Source: Balneolaceae bacterium (GTDB lineage: Bacteria > Bacteroidota > Rhodothermia > Balneolales > Balneolaceae). From it: 43,803 nucleotides of DNA. The stretch is from assembly GCA_020832285.1 (NCBI GenBank), contig JAFIFB010000046.1:1-43803 (forward strand). The letters are read 5' to 3'. Both the position numbers and the translations under genes were made by a program. This document shows, in pieces, positions 9,670 through 18,692 of the stretch (position 1 is the first letter of the stretch; every line of letters starts with the position of its first letter). The notes under the pieces were generated by a model. It saw nothing but the letters and a program-made list of their open reading frames with translations, was not told where the DNA came from and made no database searches.

Positions 9670-10482
9670 TTGAAGAAAATAAAGAGAATTCAACATTTGT
9701 ATTCATACATCCAGCATCGTTTTTTAATCAGGGATTCTCCTGAGTCTGTTTACTTTTATACTTTTCATAAATGTGCGAGTTCCTTCTTTAGTCAATATGT
9801 GCTAAAAAACGTAAATGGACTGTATCATATAAACTATGCAAGCCAATTGTACTCAGGCAACCGAAGTCATAAAAAGGAACTTGAATTTAGAAAAAAAGGA
9901 TTTATTTATGGCCCAATTCGTATTTCAGCTTATGTTCAAAGTCCTGTCGCAAAAAGACTTGTGAACCCAACAACTAAGCATGATTTTATTCGGGATAAAA
10001 TCGCGATTTTTTTTATCAGAGACCCACGTGATATTTTGGTTTCATCATACTATTCATTCGGTTTCACCCATGGTTTTAGCAAAGTAAATACAATAAAAGT
10101 GAGGCAGGAGGCGAAAAGGAAGAGAATTCGCGAGATGACGCTTGATGAGTATGTTTTAGATTCAGCAGACAAGCAGGTTGATTTATTTAAGACCCTTTAT
10201 GAGCTGTCGAAAACCTGCAGCCGTGGTGTAGTTCTGCGTTATGAAGATATGATTAACGACTTTGATGGATTCGCTGAACAACTGCGTCAGTATATTACGC
10301 TGGAAGATGCCACAATTCGGGAGATTTATCAAAAAACACGCCCAAGGGAAAAAGAAGATGTGACCTCACACCGGCGTTCAGGGAAGGTTGGAGGATTCAG
10401 AGAAAAACTCGAAAAAAATACAATATTAGCTGTTAATAAAAAACTCGCAGAGATTCTGACTCTGTTTGGTTACCAGGATTAA
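9670..10482 (+). CDS. Sulfotransferase-family protein
   Basis: A probable PAPS-dependent sulfotransferase of 270 residues. The 5'-phosphosulfate-binding loop appears as TFHKCASS (residues 31-38), with a Lys in the expected place, and the 3'-phosphate-binding motif as FIRDPRDILVSSYYS (about 115-129), a textbook match. The start is a TTG at 9670 preceded by AGGA; no upstream in-frame ATG is available. The acceptor (glycan, lipid or peptide) cannot be told. It is orphaned, flanked on both sides by long gene-free stretches, and clearly more AT-rich than the genes on either side, which suggests horizontal acquisition. Confidence 0.82.
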   Translation: MKKIKRIQHLYSYIQHRFLIRDSPESVYFYTFHKCASSFFSQYVLKNVNGLYHINYASQLYSGNRSHKKELEFRKKGFIYGPIRISAYVQSPVAKRLVNPTTKHDFIRDKIAIFFIRDPRDILVSSYYSFGFTHGFSKVNTIKVRQEAKRKRIREMTLDEYVLDSADKQVDLFKTLYELSKTCSRGVVLRYEDMINDFDGFAEQLRQYITLEDATIREIYQKTRPREKEDVTSHRRSGKVGGFREKLEKNTILAVNKKLAEILTLFGYQD

Positions 10483-11383
10483 TAAAGTGCTGCAGTGACA
10501 AGTAATTAATTTTTCAGCCACCAGGCCCATGTTTAAACTCGCAGAGAATTTCTTGTCGTTTGTAATATCCCATCACATTGCCGTCCATAGTATTTCATAA
10601 GCTGAAAAAAACCCTTTATTTTTCGAATTTATGGTCAGATTTCATAAGGTATTCCGCATCCACCCCCACTTGTTTGAAAAAACGGGACTCTTGCAGGTCC
10701 CTGTAGGACAGACCCTTCTGCCAAGGCGTTGCCCTGGGATGAGATATCTTAGCCTTTCAGTCTGTCACAACATAGCTTGGGGCATCGCATTTGTTTAGCG
10801 GCTTTGCAGCGTTTGCTGTGACTTGCCGGGCTTCCTGTCAGCTTCAAAGGGAATTCTTTTGGTTCACAACACTGACAGATCTGGTGGGTACTGCGAGAGG
10901 TCGGGATGCCGCGGTCACTGTCAGGTTGTATATAAAAACGCTAAACAGATATGCTCCCATCTGATGCGTTTAACTCAAATTCCGAAAAATCTTTAAAATC
11001 AACCTCTATTATTACTAAACAACAATTTGTAGTGCTACATCTATTATTTTAAAAACAGGTCAAGTGGTTCTCGAAATAAAATCAGATGCAGGTCAATGTT
11101 TCGGGAAAAGGGTAACCACAGGATTTTGAGTGTCGAGTATTGAGTATCAAGTATCGAGACACAAATGGAACAAGCGGGACGCTTGCGCCATAACATTTTT
11201 TAAAACCCGCAACCGCCGGACGATTTCGCTAATATTTGCAAGACGTCTTTTCAACTACCAATTTTACTTCATGGGATGAAAGTGGAATTCGATAAAGAAA
11301 GCAGTTCTAAAATAAATTTTAAATCAGAAAATTCTTTCTTTTATTAGGCTTTAATAGATTGTTAGTGAAAAACAGAAGGTCAG
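10483..11383. other. Gene-free region with repeat remnants
   Basis: About 900 bp without a gene. The stretch around 10690-10790 (with AAGGCGTTGCCCTGGGATGA and TTAGCCTTTCAG) resembles a degenerate dispersed element of this bacterial group. 11000-11080 resembles 1540-1640, and 11156-11190 is an inverted relative of 1814-1850. No tRNA, riboswitch or terminator with a convincing stem is seen. Confidence 0.5.
11156..11190 (+). repeat. Short dispersed repeat (inverted relative of 1814-1850)
   Basis: It shares GAGACACAA and CAAGCGGGACGCTTGCG with the reverse complement of 1814-1850, and the second block is itself partly self-complementary. It lies in a gene-free gap. Confidence 0.5.
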
Positions 11384-12775
11384 ATGACAAAAAAATTTCA
11401 AATCATCAGTCCGTCCACCGGAGACGTTTTTGCAGAGCGGCCTTACGCAGATAACGAAGCTATACGGAAAGCCCTGGACCATTCATTACACGCGTTTGAG
11501 GAGTGGAAAATGACCCGCATTGCGAAACGGGCTGAAATCTGTACAAATGCTGTGGACTATTTCAGGCAGAATGCAAAAGCCTGGGGAATGGAAATCACGA
11601 TGCAGATGGGACGGCCGATACGGTATTCACCGAAAGAAATTACAGGCGGTTTTGCCGAGAGGGCCGGCTACATGATCGGCTGTGCGGACAAAGCTCTTTC
11701 ACGGATCACACTTCCAGAAAAGAAAGGGTTCAGCCGATTCATAAAGAAAGAGCCGCTGGGCACCGTTTTTGTTCTTGCACCGTGGAACTATCCTTATCTG
11801 ACCGCTGTCAATGCAGTGATTCCCGCACTGATGGCCGGCAACACAGTGATACTGAAGCATTCAGAGCAAACCGCACTCTGTGCCGAGCGATTCATCGAAG
11901 CTTTTCAGCACGCCGGGCTGCCCGATGGTGTTTTTCAGTATCTGCATCTCAACCACGATCAGGCTGCGGAAATCATTGCGAAAGGGAAGATCGCACATGT
12001 GGCCTTTACTGGATCAGTGGAGGGCGGACGGGCCGTTCAGCAAGCTGCAGCAGACCGATTTTTAACATCTACCCTGGAATTGGGGGGTAAAGATCCGGCC
12101 TATGTGACCTCCGATGCGAACATCCCTCAAACTGCGGAAAATCTCGCTGATGGTTCTTTTTTTAACTCTGGACAATCCTGCTGCGGTGTTGAGAGAATCT
12201 ACGTTCACAAGCAGGTGTATAATGAATTCCTGGAAGCTTTTCTGAGCGCGGCCCGTTCGTACAAGTTAGGTGATCCGGCCGATCCGGAAACGACACTCGG
12301 TCCGATGGTCCGGAAAGAAAATGCAGAACGGGCAGACAGGGTTATACGACAAGCTGTCGAGCAGGGAGCGGAAGCTCTGATTCGTCTGGATGACTATCCT
12401 GAGTTGGGATACCCATTTCTGGCACCCCAGGTGCTGGTGAATGTGAATCACGATATGGAAGTGATGCGGGAAGAGATTTTTGCACCCGTGGCGGGAGTTA
12501 TGTCTGTGGAAAGTGATGAAGAGGCGATCCGCATGATGAACGACAGCCCGTACGGACTCACCGCTTCTGTCTGGACCGAAGACCCGGAGAAAGCCGTTTT
12601 CATCGGGGATAAAGTGGAAACCGGCACATGGTTCATGAACCGGTGTGATTACCTCGATCCCGCACTTGCCTGGACCGGTATTAAAAACTCCGGCCGGGGA
12701 TGTTCGCTCTCGATTCTTGGATACAATTACCTGACCCGTCCAAAATCGTATCACATCAAACACAAACAATCATGA
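11384..12775 (+). CDS. NAD(P)-dependent aldehyde dehydrogenase
   Basis: Oxidises an aldehyde to the acid in the cytosol. The 463-residue length is typical of the shorter ALDH classes. Visible motifs are APWNYPYL (cofactor and oxyanion Asn), TGSVEGG, ELGGKDP with general-base Glu232, SGQSCCG with nucleophile Cys266, and EEIFAPV near the C terminus. Its stop overlaps the ATG of the glutamine amidotransferase (ATGA), and a glutamine-synthetase-like ligase follows, so the likely substrate is a gamma-glutamylated aminoaldehyde or a free omega-aminoaldehyde from polyamine breakdown. That assignment is inference from context. Succinate-semialdehyde dehydrogenase-like activity is the main alternative. 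Confidence 0.88.
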   Translation: MTKKFQIISPSTGDVFAERPYADNEAIRKALDHSLHAFEEWKMTRIAKRAEICTNAVDYFRQNAKAWGMEITMQMGRPIRYSPKEITGGFAERAGYMIGCADKALSRITLPEKKGFSRFIKKEPLGTVFVLAPWNYPYLTAVNAVIPALMAGNTVILKHSEQTALCAERFIEAFQHAGLPDGVFQYLHLNHDQAAEIIAKGKIAHVAFTGSVEGGRAVQQAAADRFLTSTLELGGKDPAYVTSDANIPQTAENLADGSFFNSGQSCCGVERIYVHKQVYNEFLEAFLSAARSYKLGDPADPETTLGPMVRKENAERADRVIRQAVEQGAEALIRLDDYPELGYPFLAPQVLVNVNHDMEVMREEIFAPVAGVMSVESDEEAIRMMNDSPYGLTASVWTEDPEKAVFIGDKVETGTWFMNRCDYLDPALAWTGIKNSGRGCSLSILGYNYLTRPKSYHIKHKQS

Positions 12776-13461
12776 AACCGAAAATGGCTCTGCTCATTTG
12801 CGATCATGTTGCCCCTGAATTGGTTGAGGAGCACGGAACTTATCCCGATATGTTCCGGAAACTGCTGGGAATTCCGTTCGACAGTTATTATGTATGTGAT
12901 GAAAAATTCCCTGTAATGGATGATTATGAACAGTTTGTCTGCACCGGATCAAAATTTTCTGTGTATGATGATCTTTCGTGGGTGGAGAAGTTAAAAGTTT
13001 TTACACGTGATGTTTACGATGCGGGTAAAAAATATGTGGGCGTCTGTTTTGGCCATCAGATGATTGCCGAGGCACTTGGCGGAAGCGTGAAGCGTTCGGA
13101 AAAAGGCTACGTGATCGGCGTACACACTTTTACCATCCATAAGCAAAAACCGTGGATGGTGCCGTACGAACCCGTGTTTAACGTGCTGATGCTCTGCCAG
13201 GATCAGGTTGTGCGATTGCCGGAAGACGGGGAGGCACTTGCGTCTTCACCGGACTGCAAAACAGGAATGTTTACGGTTGGCAGAAATTTTCTGGGTATAC
13301 AGGGGCACCCGGAATTTACCCCGGAGTATGATCGTGCTGTTTTTGAATCCCGGCTGAACCGTGCAGATCCGGAAAAAGTGAAGCAGGCCATCAAAAGTTT
13401 TGATCAGAAACCGGACAGTGAGAGGCTTGCCGGTTACATACGTCATTTTTTAACCCAATAA
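12772..13461 (+). CDS. Class I glutamine amidotransferase-like protein
   Basis: A triad-type glutamine amidotransferase of 229 residues from the ATG at 12772, which overlaps the upstream stop by ATGA; a further upstream start at 12700 would only read through the end of the ALDH gene. The nucleophile elbow is GVCFGHQM with Cys92, and the His-Glu pair is in QGHPEF near the C terminus. Between an ALDH and a glutamine-synthetase-like ligase it most plausibly acts as a gamma-glutamyl hydrolase, releasing glutamate from a gamma-glutamyl intermediate (the job of PuuD in Enterobacteria), although PuuD itself is a different peptidase C26 protein. The GATase fold is secure; the substrate is inferred. 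Confidence 0.82.
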   Translation: MKPKMALLICDHVAPELVEEHGTYPDMFRKLLGIPFDSYYVCDEKFPVMDDYEQFVCTGSKFSVYDDLSWVEKLKVFTRDVYDAGKKYVGVCFGHQMIAEALGGSVKRSEKGYVIGVHTFTIHKQKPWMVPYEPVFNVLMLCQDQVVRLPEDGEALASSPDCKTGMFTVGRNFLGIQGHPEFTPEYDRAVFESRLNRADPEKVKQAIKSFDQKPDSERLAGYIRHFLTQ

Positions 13462-13475
13462 AAATATTCAGTGCT

Positions 13476-14852
13476 ATGCAAATTCAGGGTAAACTGACCA
13501 CAGACGAGTTAAAAGAGAAAGCAAAATCGGAAGAGATTGAAACCGTTATCGTCGCATTTACGGACCATTACGGGCGGCTGATGGGGAAACGGTATGATGC
13601 AGACTTTTTCCTGGAATCGGTACTGGATGAGGGTTCGCACGCCTGTGATTATCTGCTCACCACCGACATGCCGATGGAGCCGGTGCAGGGATACGATTTT
13701 GCCAACTGGGAGCGCGGCTATGGTGATTTTCACCTGGTGCCCGATTTCAACACGCTTCGCCGGGCCGATTGGCTGGAGAAATCAGCCATGATCTTTTGTG
13801 ATCTGGAATCCGGTGCAAACCATGAGCCGGTTTCTGTGGCTCCGCGCACCATTTTGAAAAAACAGCTTCAAAAACTGGAAGCAAAAGGTTATCAATCATT
13901 TGGCGCTTCGGAACTGGAATATTACCTCTTTGAAAATGACTACCGCGATGCAAACGATAAAGTTTCAGAAAAGATGGTTCCGACCGGATGGTATATAGAA
14001 GACTATCATATTTTGCAAGGCAGCCGGATTGAATACTATACGGCCGCGGCACGAAGGCACCTCAAAAAATCGGGCGTTCCTGTTGAAAACTCCAAAGGGG
14101 AGTGGGGGCTGGGGCAGCATGAACTTAACATCCGGTATTCAGATACACTCGAAATGGCTGACCGTCATATCGTTTTTAAGCAGTGCCTGAAAGAGCTGGC
14201 CGATCAGCTTGGGATTTCGGTTACATTTATGGCCAAATTTCACCAGGGACGTGCGGGGTCGAGCTGCCATCTGCATATCAGCCTGCGAAACGGAGATAAG
14301 AATATTTTTACGGGTGATGAAGAGTATGGACCGGTAAAAGCCTCGAAAGAGTTCGGTTGGTTCCTGGGCGGATGGATCAAATATGTGCCTGATGTGATGG
14401 TATTTTATGCGCCGACGATCAACTCCTACAAACGTTATGTGGATGAATCGTGGGCGCCGACACGACAGGCCTGGAGTTACGATAACCGGACGGCAGGGTT
14501 CAGAGTGGTAGGTTCGGGTGAAAATCTGCGGATTGAGTGCCGCATCCCCGGGGCAGACTGCAACCCATACCTCGCTTTTGCAGCGTCGATCGCCAGCGGT
14601 TTGAAGGGGATTGAAGAGAAGATCGATCCGCCCGAATGTTTTGTTGGGGATGTTTACTCTGCCAAAGATCTCCCGCATGTCCCCAAAAATCTTCATGAGT
14701 CGCTCCGTCATTTCAGCAGCAGCAAGTTTACCGAAGAAATGTTTGGCCGTGAAGTGGTCGATCATTACTCTCATTTTTATAAAAAAGAGATTCAGGCATT
14801 TGATTCAGCAGTGACCGACTGGGAAAAGAAACGATATTTCGAACAGATTTAA
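13476..14852 (+). CDS. Glutamine-synthetase family ligase (gamma-glutamyl amine synthetase-like)
   Basis: An ATP-dependent ligase of 458 residues with the GS beta-grasp N-terminal domain and catalytic domain. Motifs include ASELEYYLFE (metal-binding glutamates), GLGQHELNIRYS, KFHQGRAGSSCHLHISL (ATP/metal His region), NSYKRYV, APTRQAWSYDNRTAGFRV, and ECRIPGADCNPYLA at the C-terminal active-site wall. The sequence departs from housekeeping GlnA and fits the PuuA/GlnA3-type subfamily that glutamylates amines such as putrescine, spermidine or ethanolamine. It follows the amidotransferase gene after 14 bp, so it is in the same operon. The product is probably a gamma-glutamyl amine; the specific amine is not determinable. 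Confidence 0.85.
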   Translation: MQIQGKLTTDELKEKAKSEEIETVIVAFTDHYGRLMGKRYDADFFLESVLDEGSHACDYLLTTDMPMEPVQGYDFANWERGYGDFHLVPDFNTLRRADWLEKSAMIFCDLESGANHEPVSVAPRTILKKQLQKLEAKGYQSFGASELEYYLFENDYRDANDKVSEKMVPTGWYIEDYHILQGSRIEYYTAAARRHLKKSGVPVENSKGEWGLGQHELNIRYSDTLEMADRHIVFKQCLKELADQLGISVTFMAKFHQGRAGSSCHLHISLRNGDKNIFTGDEEYGPVKASKEFGWFLGGWIKYVPDVMVFYAPTINSYKRYVDESWAPTRQAWSYDNRTAGFRVVGSGENLRIECRIPGADCNPYLAFAASIASGLKGIEEKIDPPECFVGDVYSAKDLPHVPKNLHESLRHFSSSKFTEEMFGREVVDHYSHFYKKEIQAFDSAVTDWEKKRYFEQI

Positions 14853-14898
14853 CCTCTCTTTTTTGAATTGATGTACAACCAATCGATTGTAAACTTTT

Positions 14899-15678
14899 AT
14901 GAAGCTTCAAAATAAAACTGCTGTGATTACCGGCGGCTCAAACGGTATCGGGAAAGCAACCGCCCTGCTTTTTGCCAATGAGGGTGCAAATGTAGTGATA
15001 GGCGACCTGGATGAAGATGCGGCCGCTGATGTCGTACAGACCATTGAACATGAGGGGGGACGCGCTTTTTTTATCAAAACCGATGTCTCTCAATCAGATG
15101 ATTGCCGGGCAATGATTGAACATGCGGAAGAGACCTTTGGCAATGTTCAGATTCTGTTTAATAATGCAGGAATTATGGATGTCAATGACAATTCAGCTGA
15201 AGGAACACCGGAAGAGGTTTGGGCCCGAACGATGGATATTAACGCGAAGGGGGTATTTTTGTGCTGCAAGTACGGCATTCCTGCCCTGAAGCGTGCAGGC
15301 GGCGGGAGTGTGATCAACACGGCTTCTTTTGTGTCGCTGATGGGTGCAGCAACCTCCCAGGTGGCATACACAGCGAGTAAAGGGGCAGTACTTTCCTTCA
15401 CCCGCGAACTGGCCGTGATTCATGCCCGGGAGGGAATTCGTGTGAATGCACTCTGTCCCGGTCCGCTGAAAACCGATCTTCTTATGAAAATTCTGGATAC
15501 GGATGAGAAGAAAAACCGGCGCCTGGTCCACATTCCAATGGGCCGTTTTGGTGAGGCTGAAGAGATGGCCAAAGCCGCACTGTTTCTGGCATCCGATGAT
15601 TCCTCATACGTTACCGGTACCAACTTCATGGTGGACGGCGGCATCACCGCTGCTTATGTAACCCCTGAAGAGATGTGA
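14899..15678 (+). CDS. SDR-family NAD(P)-dependent oxidoreductase
   Basis: A classical short-chain dehydrogenase of 259 residues. It has the TGGSNGIG cofactor loop (residues 11-18), an acidic residue after beta2 (GDLDED) that favours NAD over NADP, NNAG, the catalytic YTASK (Tyr157, Lys161), and the PGPLKTD and GTNFMVDGG C-terminal motifs. It lies 46 bp after the ligase and is probably the last gene of the same operon, which suggests it oxidises an alcohol or amino-alcohol connected to that pathway. The substrate is unknown. Confidence 0.88.
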   Translation: MKLQNKTAVITGGSNGIGKATALLFANEGANVVIGDLDEDAAADVVQTIEHEGGRAFFIKTDVSQSDDCRAMIEHAEETFGNVQILFNNAGIMDVNDNSAEGTPEEVWARTMDINAKGVFLCCKYGIPALKRAGGGSVINTASFVSLMGAATSQVAYTASKGAVLSFTRELAVIHAREGIRVNALCPGPLKTDLLMKILDTDEKKNRRLVHIPMGRFGEAEEMAKAALFLASDDSSYVTGTNFMVDGGITAAYVTPEEM

Positions 15679-15970
15679 TAATGGTAATGTCGGTGGTGGG
15701 CTTTTGAATTGCTTGTATCGTGCTAAGGCGTAGGGTGTTTCTCGCAGAGTTGCGCAGATTAATACGCAGTGTTACGCAGAGTTAATATGGAACGTCTCAA
15801 CACGCTCCTGCCAATATAAAGGAGATTTCACTACGCTTCGCTGCGTGGGGAAAAGATGAGTTCCACTGCGCACCGGAACCCACTGGTACTCCGGTCTTCG
15901 AAATGACAAGACAATTTTAGGCAGTAATCAGAGCAGTCAAACAATGAGAAATCTAATTTTCATACAACAC
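15679..15970. other. Intergenic repeat-like sequence
   Basis: 15737-15785 holds a stretch with repeated CGCAG units (TTTCTCGCAGAGTTGCGCAG and similar), a style seen in dispersed intergenic elements of Bacteroidota relatives. 15820-15915 contains a second element running from GGAGATTTC to CTTCGAAATGACAAG. There is no gene. Confidence 0.45.
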
Positions 15971-16004
15971 AAAAAAACCCGCTCTGCAAAAGCGGGTTTT
16001 TTTA
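15971..16004 (-). terminator. Bidirectional Rho-independent terminator
   Basis: A-run, AACCCGCT stem, short loop, AGCGGGTT stem, T-run. It sits 27 bp downstream of the minus-strand symporter stop and can also stop transcription coming from the SDR operon on the plus strand. Confidence 0.88.
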
Positions 16005-16030
16005 ATCAGATTTTGTGATGAGCCGGTAGA

Positions 16031-17287
16031 TCAGAATGCAGAAACATCCTCTTTGAGAACCTGCTCTTCAGCCTCCTTGTCATTAAAGGTGAGCATAAAG
16101 AATATCATCACCACGGCTGCGAAGATGGCTGGCACCCACCAGAATGCATACCACTGGTCAAGGGTAAGGCCTGTCTGATCGCCGAGGAAATAGTTAAAGG
16201 TAGCTCCTGCAAGCTGAGCACCAATCAGCATACCGATACCGTAGGTAAGCAGTACGATGAGGCCCTGCGCCTGCCCGCGAATTTTATCGGTCGATTTCAG
16301 ATCTACATAAATATGTCCCGTTACAAAGAAGAAATCGTAACAAATTCCATGAAGCGCAATACCTGTGAGAATCATCCAGACGGTTGGGTCGAGCGCGCCA
16401 AAGGCAAAAAATACATATCGCAGCACCCATGCCAGCATCCCGATACCAAGCATCCATTTCACGCCGAGTCGCACAAAGAAAAACGGCATCAGAACCATAA
16501 ACAACACTTCGGAAACCTGTCCGATCGTTTGTGTGGCGGCAATGTTTTGAAATCCGGTATCACCGAGGAAAAGCTGGGTGAAGTTGTAGTAAGCGGCTAG
16601 CGGAATACAGATCAGCAGGGAGCTGCCGAGAAAAATATAGAACGATTTGCTTCCGAGTTCTTTCAGAGCATCAATCCCTGAAATTGCGCGAACAGAAATA
16701 CTTTCACCTTTAGCGGGTGGTGGTGTGTGCGGCAGGGTAAAGCTGTAGATTCCAAGTGCGAAACTTGCAACGGCTGTGAGGTAGAGAGGCAAGGCAGTTG
16801 CTTCTGGCGGAATACCATCTGCAACAAAATGTACGAGCACAAAACTTACCGTCAGGCCCGCAACAATCCATCCGATGGTGCCAAACACCCGGATGATCGG
16901 GAACTCCTTCTCCTGATCGGTAATGTTATGGAAAGCAAGTGTATTCGCCAGGCTCATTGTAGGCATATAACAGAGATTATAAGCCAGCAGCATCAAAATA
17001 AAAACAACCGGATTGTCAACAAATAGAGGTGTGAGCAGCATGATGACACCACCGGCAATATGTAAAACCCCGAGAACTTTTTCAGTTGCGAAATAGCGGT
17101 CGGCTATCAAACCAACGAAAAACGGTGCGAAAATCGCCGCGATGGGATTCACAGTAAATGGCCAGTGTGTTAAATCCTGCATGCCGTTGTTCGACATGTA
17201 AACGGCAATAGCTGTGTACCAGGCGCCCCAGATAAAAAATTCCAGGAACATCATGCCACTTAACCTGGCTTTGACAAATTTTTCCAT
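16031..17287 (-). CDS. Nucleoside:H+ symporter family MFS transporter (NupG/XapB type)
   Basis: A 12-segment inner-membrane permease of 418 residues. The N terminus (FLEFFIWGAWYTAIAVYM) and the following PFFVGLIADRYFATEKVLG cytoplasmic loop are characteristic of the Nuc_H_symport family, and HGICYDFFFVTGHIYVD in the second half is a further family signature. Imported substrates could be nucleosides or sugar-like compounds. It is divergent from the oxidoreductase-isomerase operon starting at 17535, and such transporters are frequently adjacent to Gfo/Idh and TIM-barrel isomerases, so the real substrate may be a sugar or cyclitol. The shared 247-bp intergenic region probably holds both promoters. 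Confidence 0.88.
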   Translation of the reverse strand: MEKFVKARLSGMMFLEFFIWGAWYTAIAVYMSNNGMQDLTHWPFTVNPIAAIFAPFFVGLIADRYFATEKVLGVLHIAGGVIMLLTPLFVDNPVVFILMLLAYNLCYMPTMSLANTLAFHNITDQEKEFPIIRVFGTIGWIVAGLTVSFVLVHFVADGIPPEATALPLYLTAVASFALGIYSFTLPHTPPPAKGESISVRAISGIDALKELGSKSFYIFLGSSLLICIPLAAYYNFTQLFLGDTGFQNIAATQTIGQVSEVLFMVLMPFFFVRLGVKWMLGIGMLAWVLRYVFFAFGALDPTVWMILTGIALHGICYDFFFVTGHIYVDLKSTDKIRGQAQGLIVLLTYGIGMLIGAQLAGATFNYFLGDQTGLTLDQWYAFWWVPAIFAAVVMIFFMLTFNDKEAEEQVLKEDVSAF

Positions 17288-17534
17288 ATAAAAACAGTAA
17301 TTGGTTAGCGGTTAATTCAATCGTCGGAATATTACTGATATGAAGGATAAGTGCAAGTAAAACGATGTGAATCGGTTGCACAATTTTAAAAACTTCTTTA
17401 TCTGTAGGTACAACCACTAAGTGAAGTCAAAGCAGGAAAAAAAATGAACTGTTGAAAAACATTTGTTTTTTCTGCTATGTTCTTAACTTATAAGAGGTTT
17501 TGAAATAATATTGCTAACTAAAAAAAATTAAAAC

Positions 17535-18692
17535 ATGAGCAGAAAATTAAGATTAGGTATGGTTGGCGGTGGTAAGGATGCCTTTATTGGCGCTATCCAT
17601 CGTCTCGCTGCATTTATGGACGGGCAAATTGAGCTCGTTTGCGGTGTATTCAGTATAGATCCGGGGGTTTCGGTTGAATCCGGCCTGGAATATTACCTGC
17701 CGAAGGAGCGAATTTATGAAAACTACCAGCAGATGTTTGAAGAGGAAGCCAAACTTCCCGAGGGCGAACGAATGGATTTTGTATCCATCGTAACACCCAA
17801 CCATGTCCATTTTGAGCCGGCCAAACTGGCACTTGAAAACGGGTTTCACGTGGTGATTGAAAAGCCGCTGGCGTTTTCTCTTGAAGAGGCTGTTGAGCTG
17901 GATAAGATCGTAAAATCTACCGGTAACGTGCTTGCACTCACCCATACCTACACCGGATATCCGATGGTGAAAGAAGCCAAACATTATGTGGAGAGCGGAA
18001 AGCTGGGCAGCATCCGAAAAATTTATGTAGAATATCCGCAGGGGTGGCTGGCCACACCGCTTGAGCGTGAAGGCAATAAGCAGGCTTCCTGGCGGACCGA
18101 TCCCGAGCAGTCGGGGCAGGGTGGTGCTGTGGGGGATATCGGAACCCATGCGGCTAACCTGGCCGAGTATGTGAGCGGGCTTGAGATTACAAAGATCTGT
18201 GCTGATGTGAACATCAAAGTAAAAGACAGGCTTCTTGATGATGACTGTGCCGCCCTGCTGAAGTTCGGCAATGGAGCCTCGGGCGTGCTGATGGCATCCC
18301 AGATTGCAGCCGGTGAAGAGAACGACCTGAAACTCCGTGTGTATGGAGAAAAAGGTGGCCTGGAGTGGAAACACACCGATCCGAACACACTGCTCTTTAA
18401 GCCGCTGGACGGCCCTGTTCAGATCGTTCGTGCCGGAACCGGGTACCTTTCCGAAATTGCCACCAAAAATACACGCACACCTGCCGGACACCCGGAGGGA
18501 TATATCGAAGCGTTCGCGAACATCTACATGGAGTTTGTCAGAGCCGTGCGCGACTACCAGAACGGTGAATTGAAATCGGGTAAAGAGTACGACTTCCCCG
18601 ATGTGGCCGATGGTGTACGCGGAATGGCTTTTGTTAAAAACATGATCGAATCAAGTAAATCTGAAACCAAATGGAAACCGTTTGAAATATGA
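17535..18692 (+). CDS. Gfo/Idh/MocA family oxidoreductase
   Basis: NAD(P)-dependent sugar or cyclitol dehydrogenase of 385 residues. The N-terminal Rossmann motif is GMVGGGKDAFIGAIH, the family EKP motif is in VVIEKPLAF (Glu109-Lys110-Pro111), and the substrate-domain signature GGAVGDIGTHAANL supplies the catalytic Asp and His. The stop overlaps the start of the isomerase gene (ATGA), so the two are translationally coupled. Together with the divergent symporter this forms an uptake and oxidation module for an unidentified sugar. Confidence 0.92.
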   Translation: MSRKLRLGMVGGGKDAFIGAIHRLAAFMDGQIELVCGVFSIDPGVSVESGLEYYLPKERIYENYQQMFEEEAKLPEGERMDFVSIVTPNHVHFEPAKLALENGFHVVIEKPLAFSLEEAVELDKIVKSTGNVLALTHTYTGYPMVKEAKHYVESGKLGSIRKIYVEYPQGWLATPLEREGNKQASWRTDPEQSGQGGAVGDIGTHAANLAEYVSGLEITKICADVNIKVKDRLLDDDCAALLKFGNGASGVLMASQIAAGEENDLKLRVYGEKGGLEWKHTDPNTLLFKPLDGPVQIVRAGTGYLSEIATKNTRTPAGHPEGYIEAFANIYMEFVRAVRDYQNGELKSGKEYDFPDVADGVRGMAFVKNMIESSKSETKWKPFEI

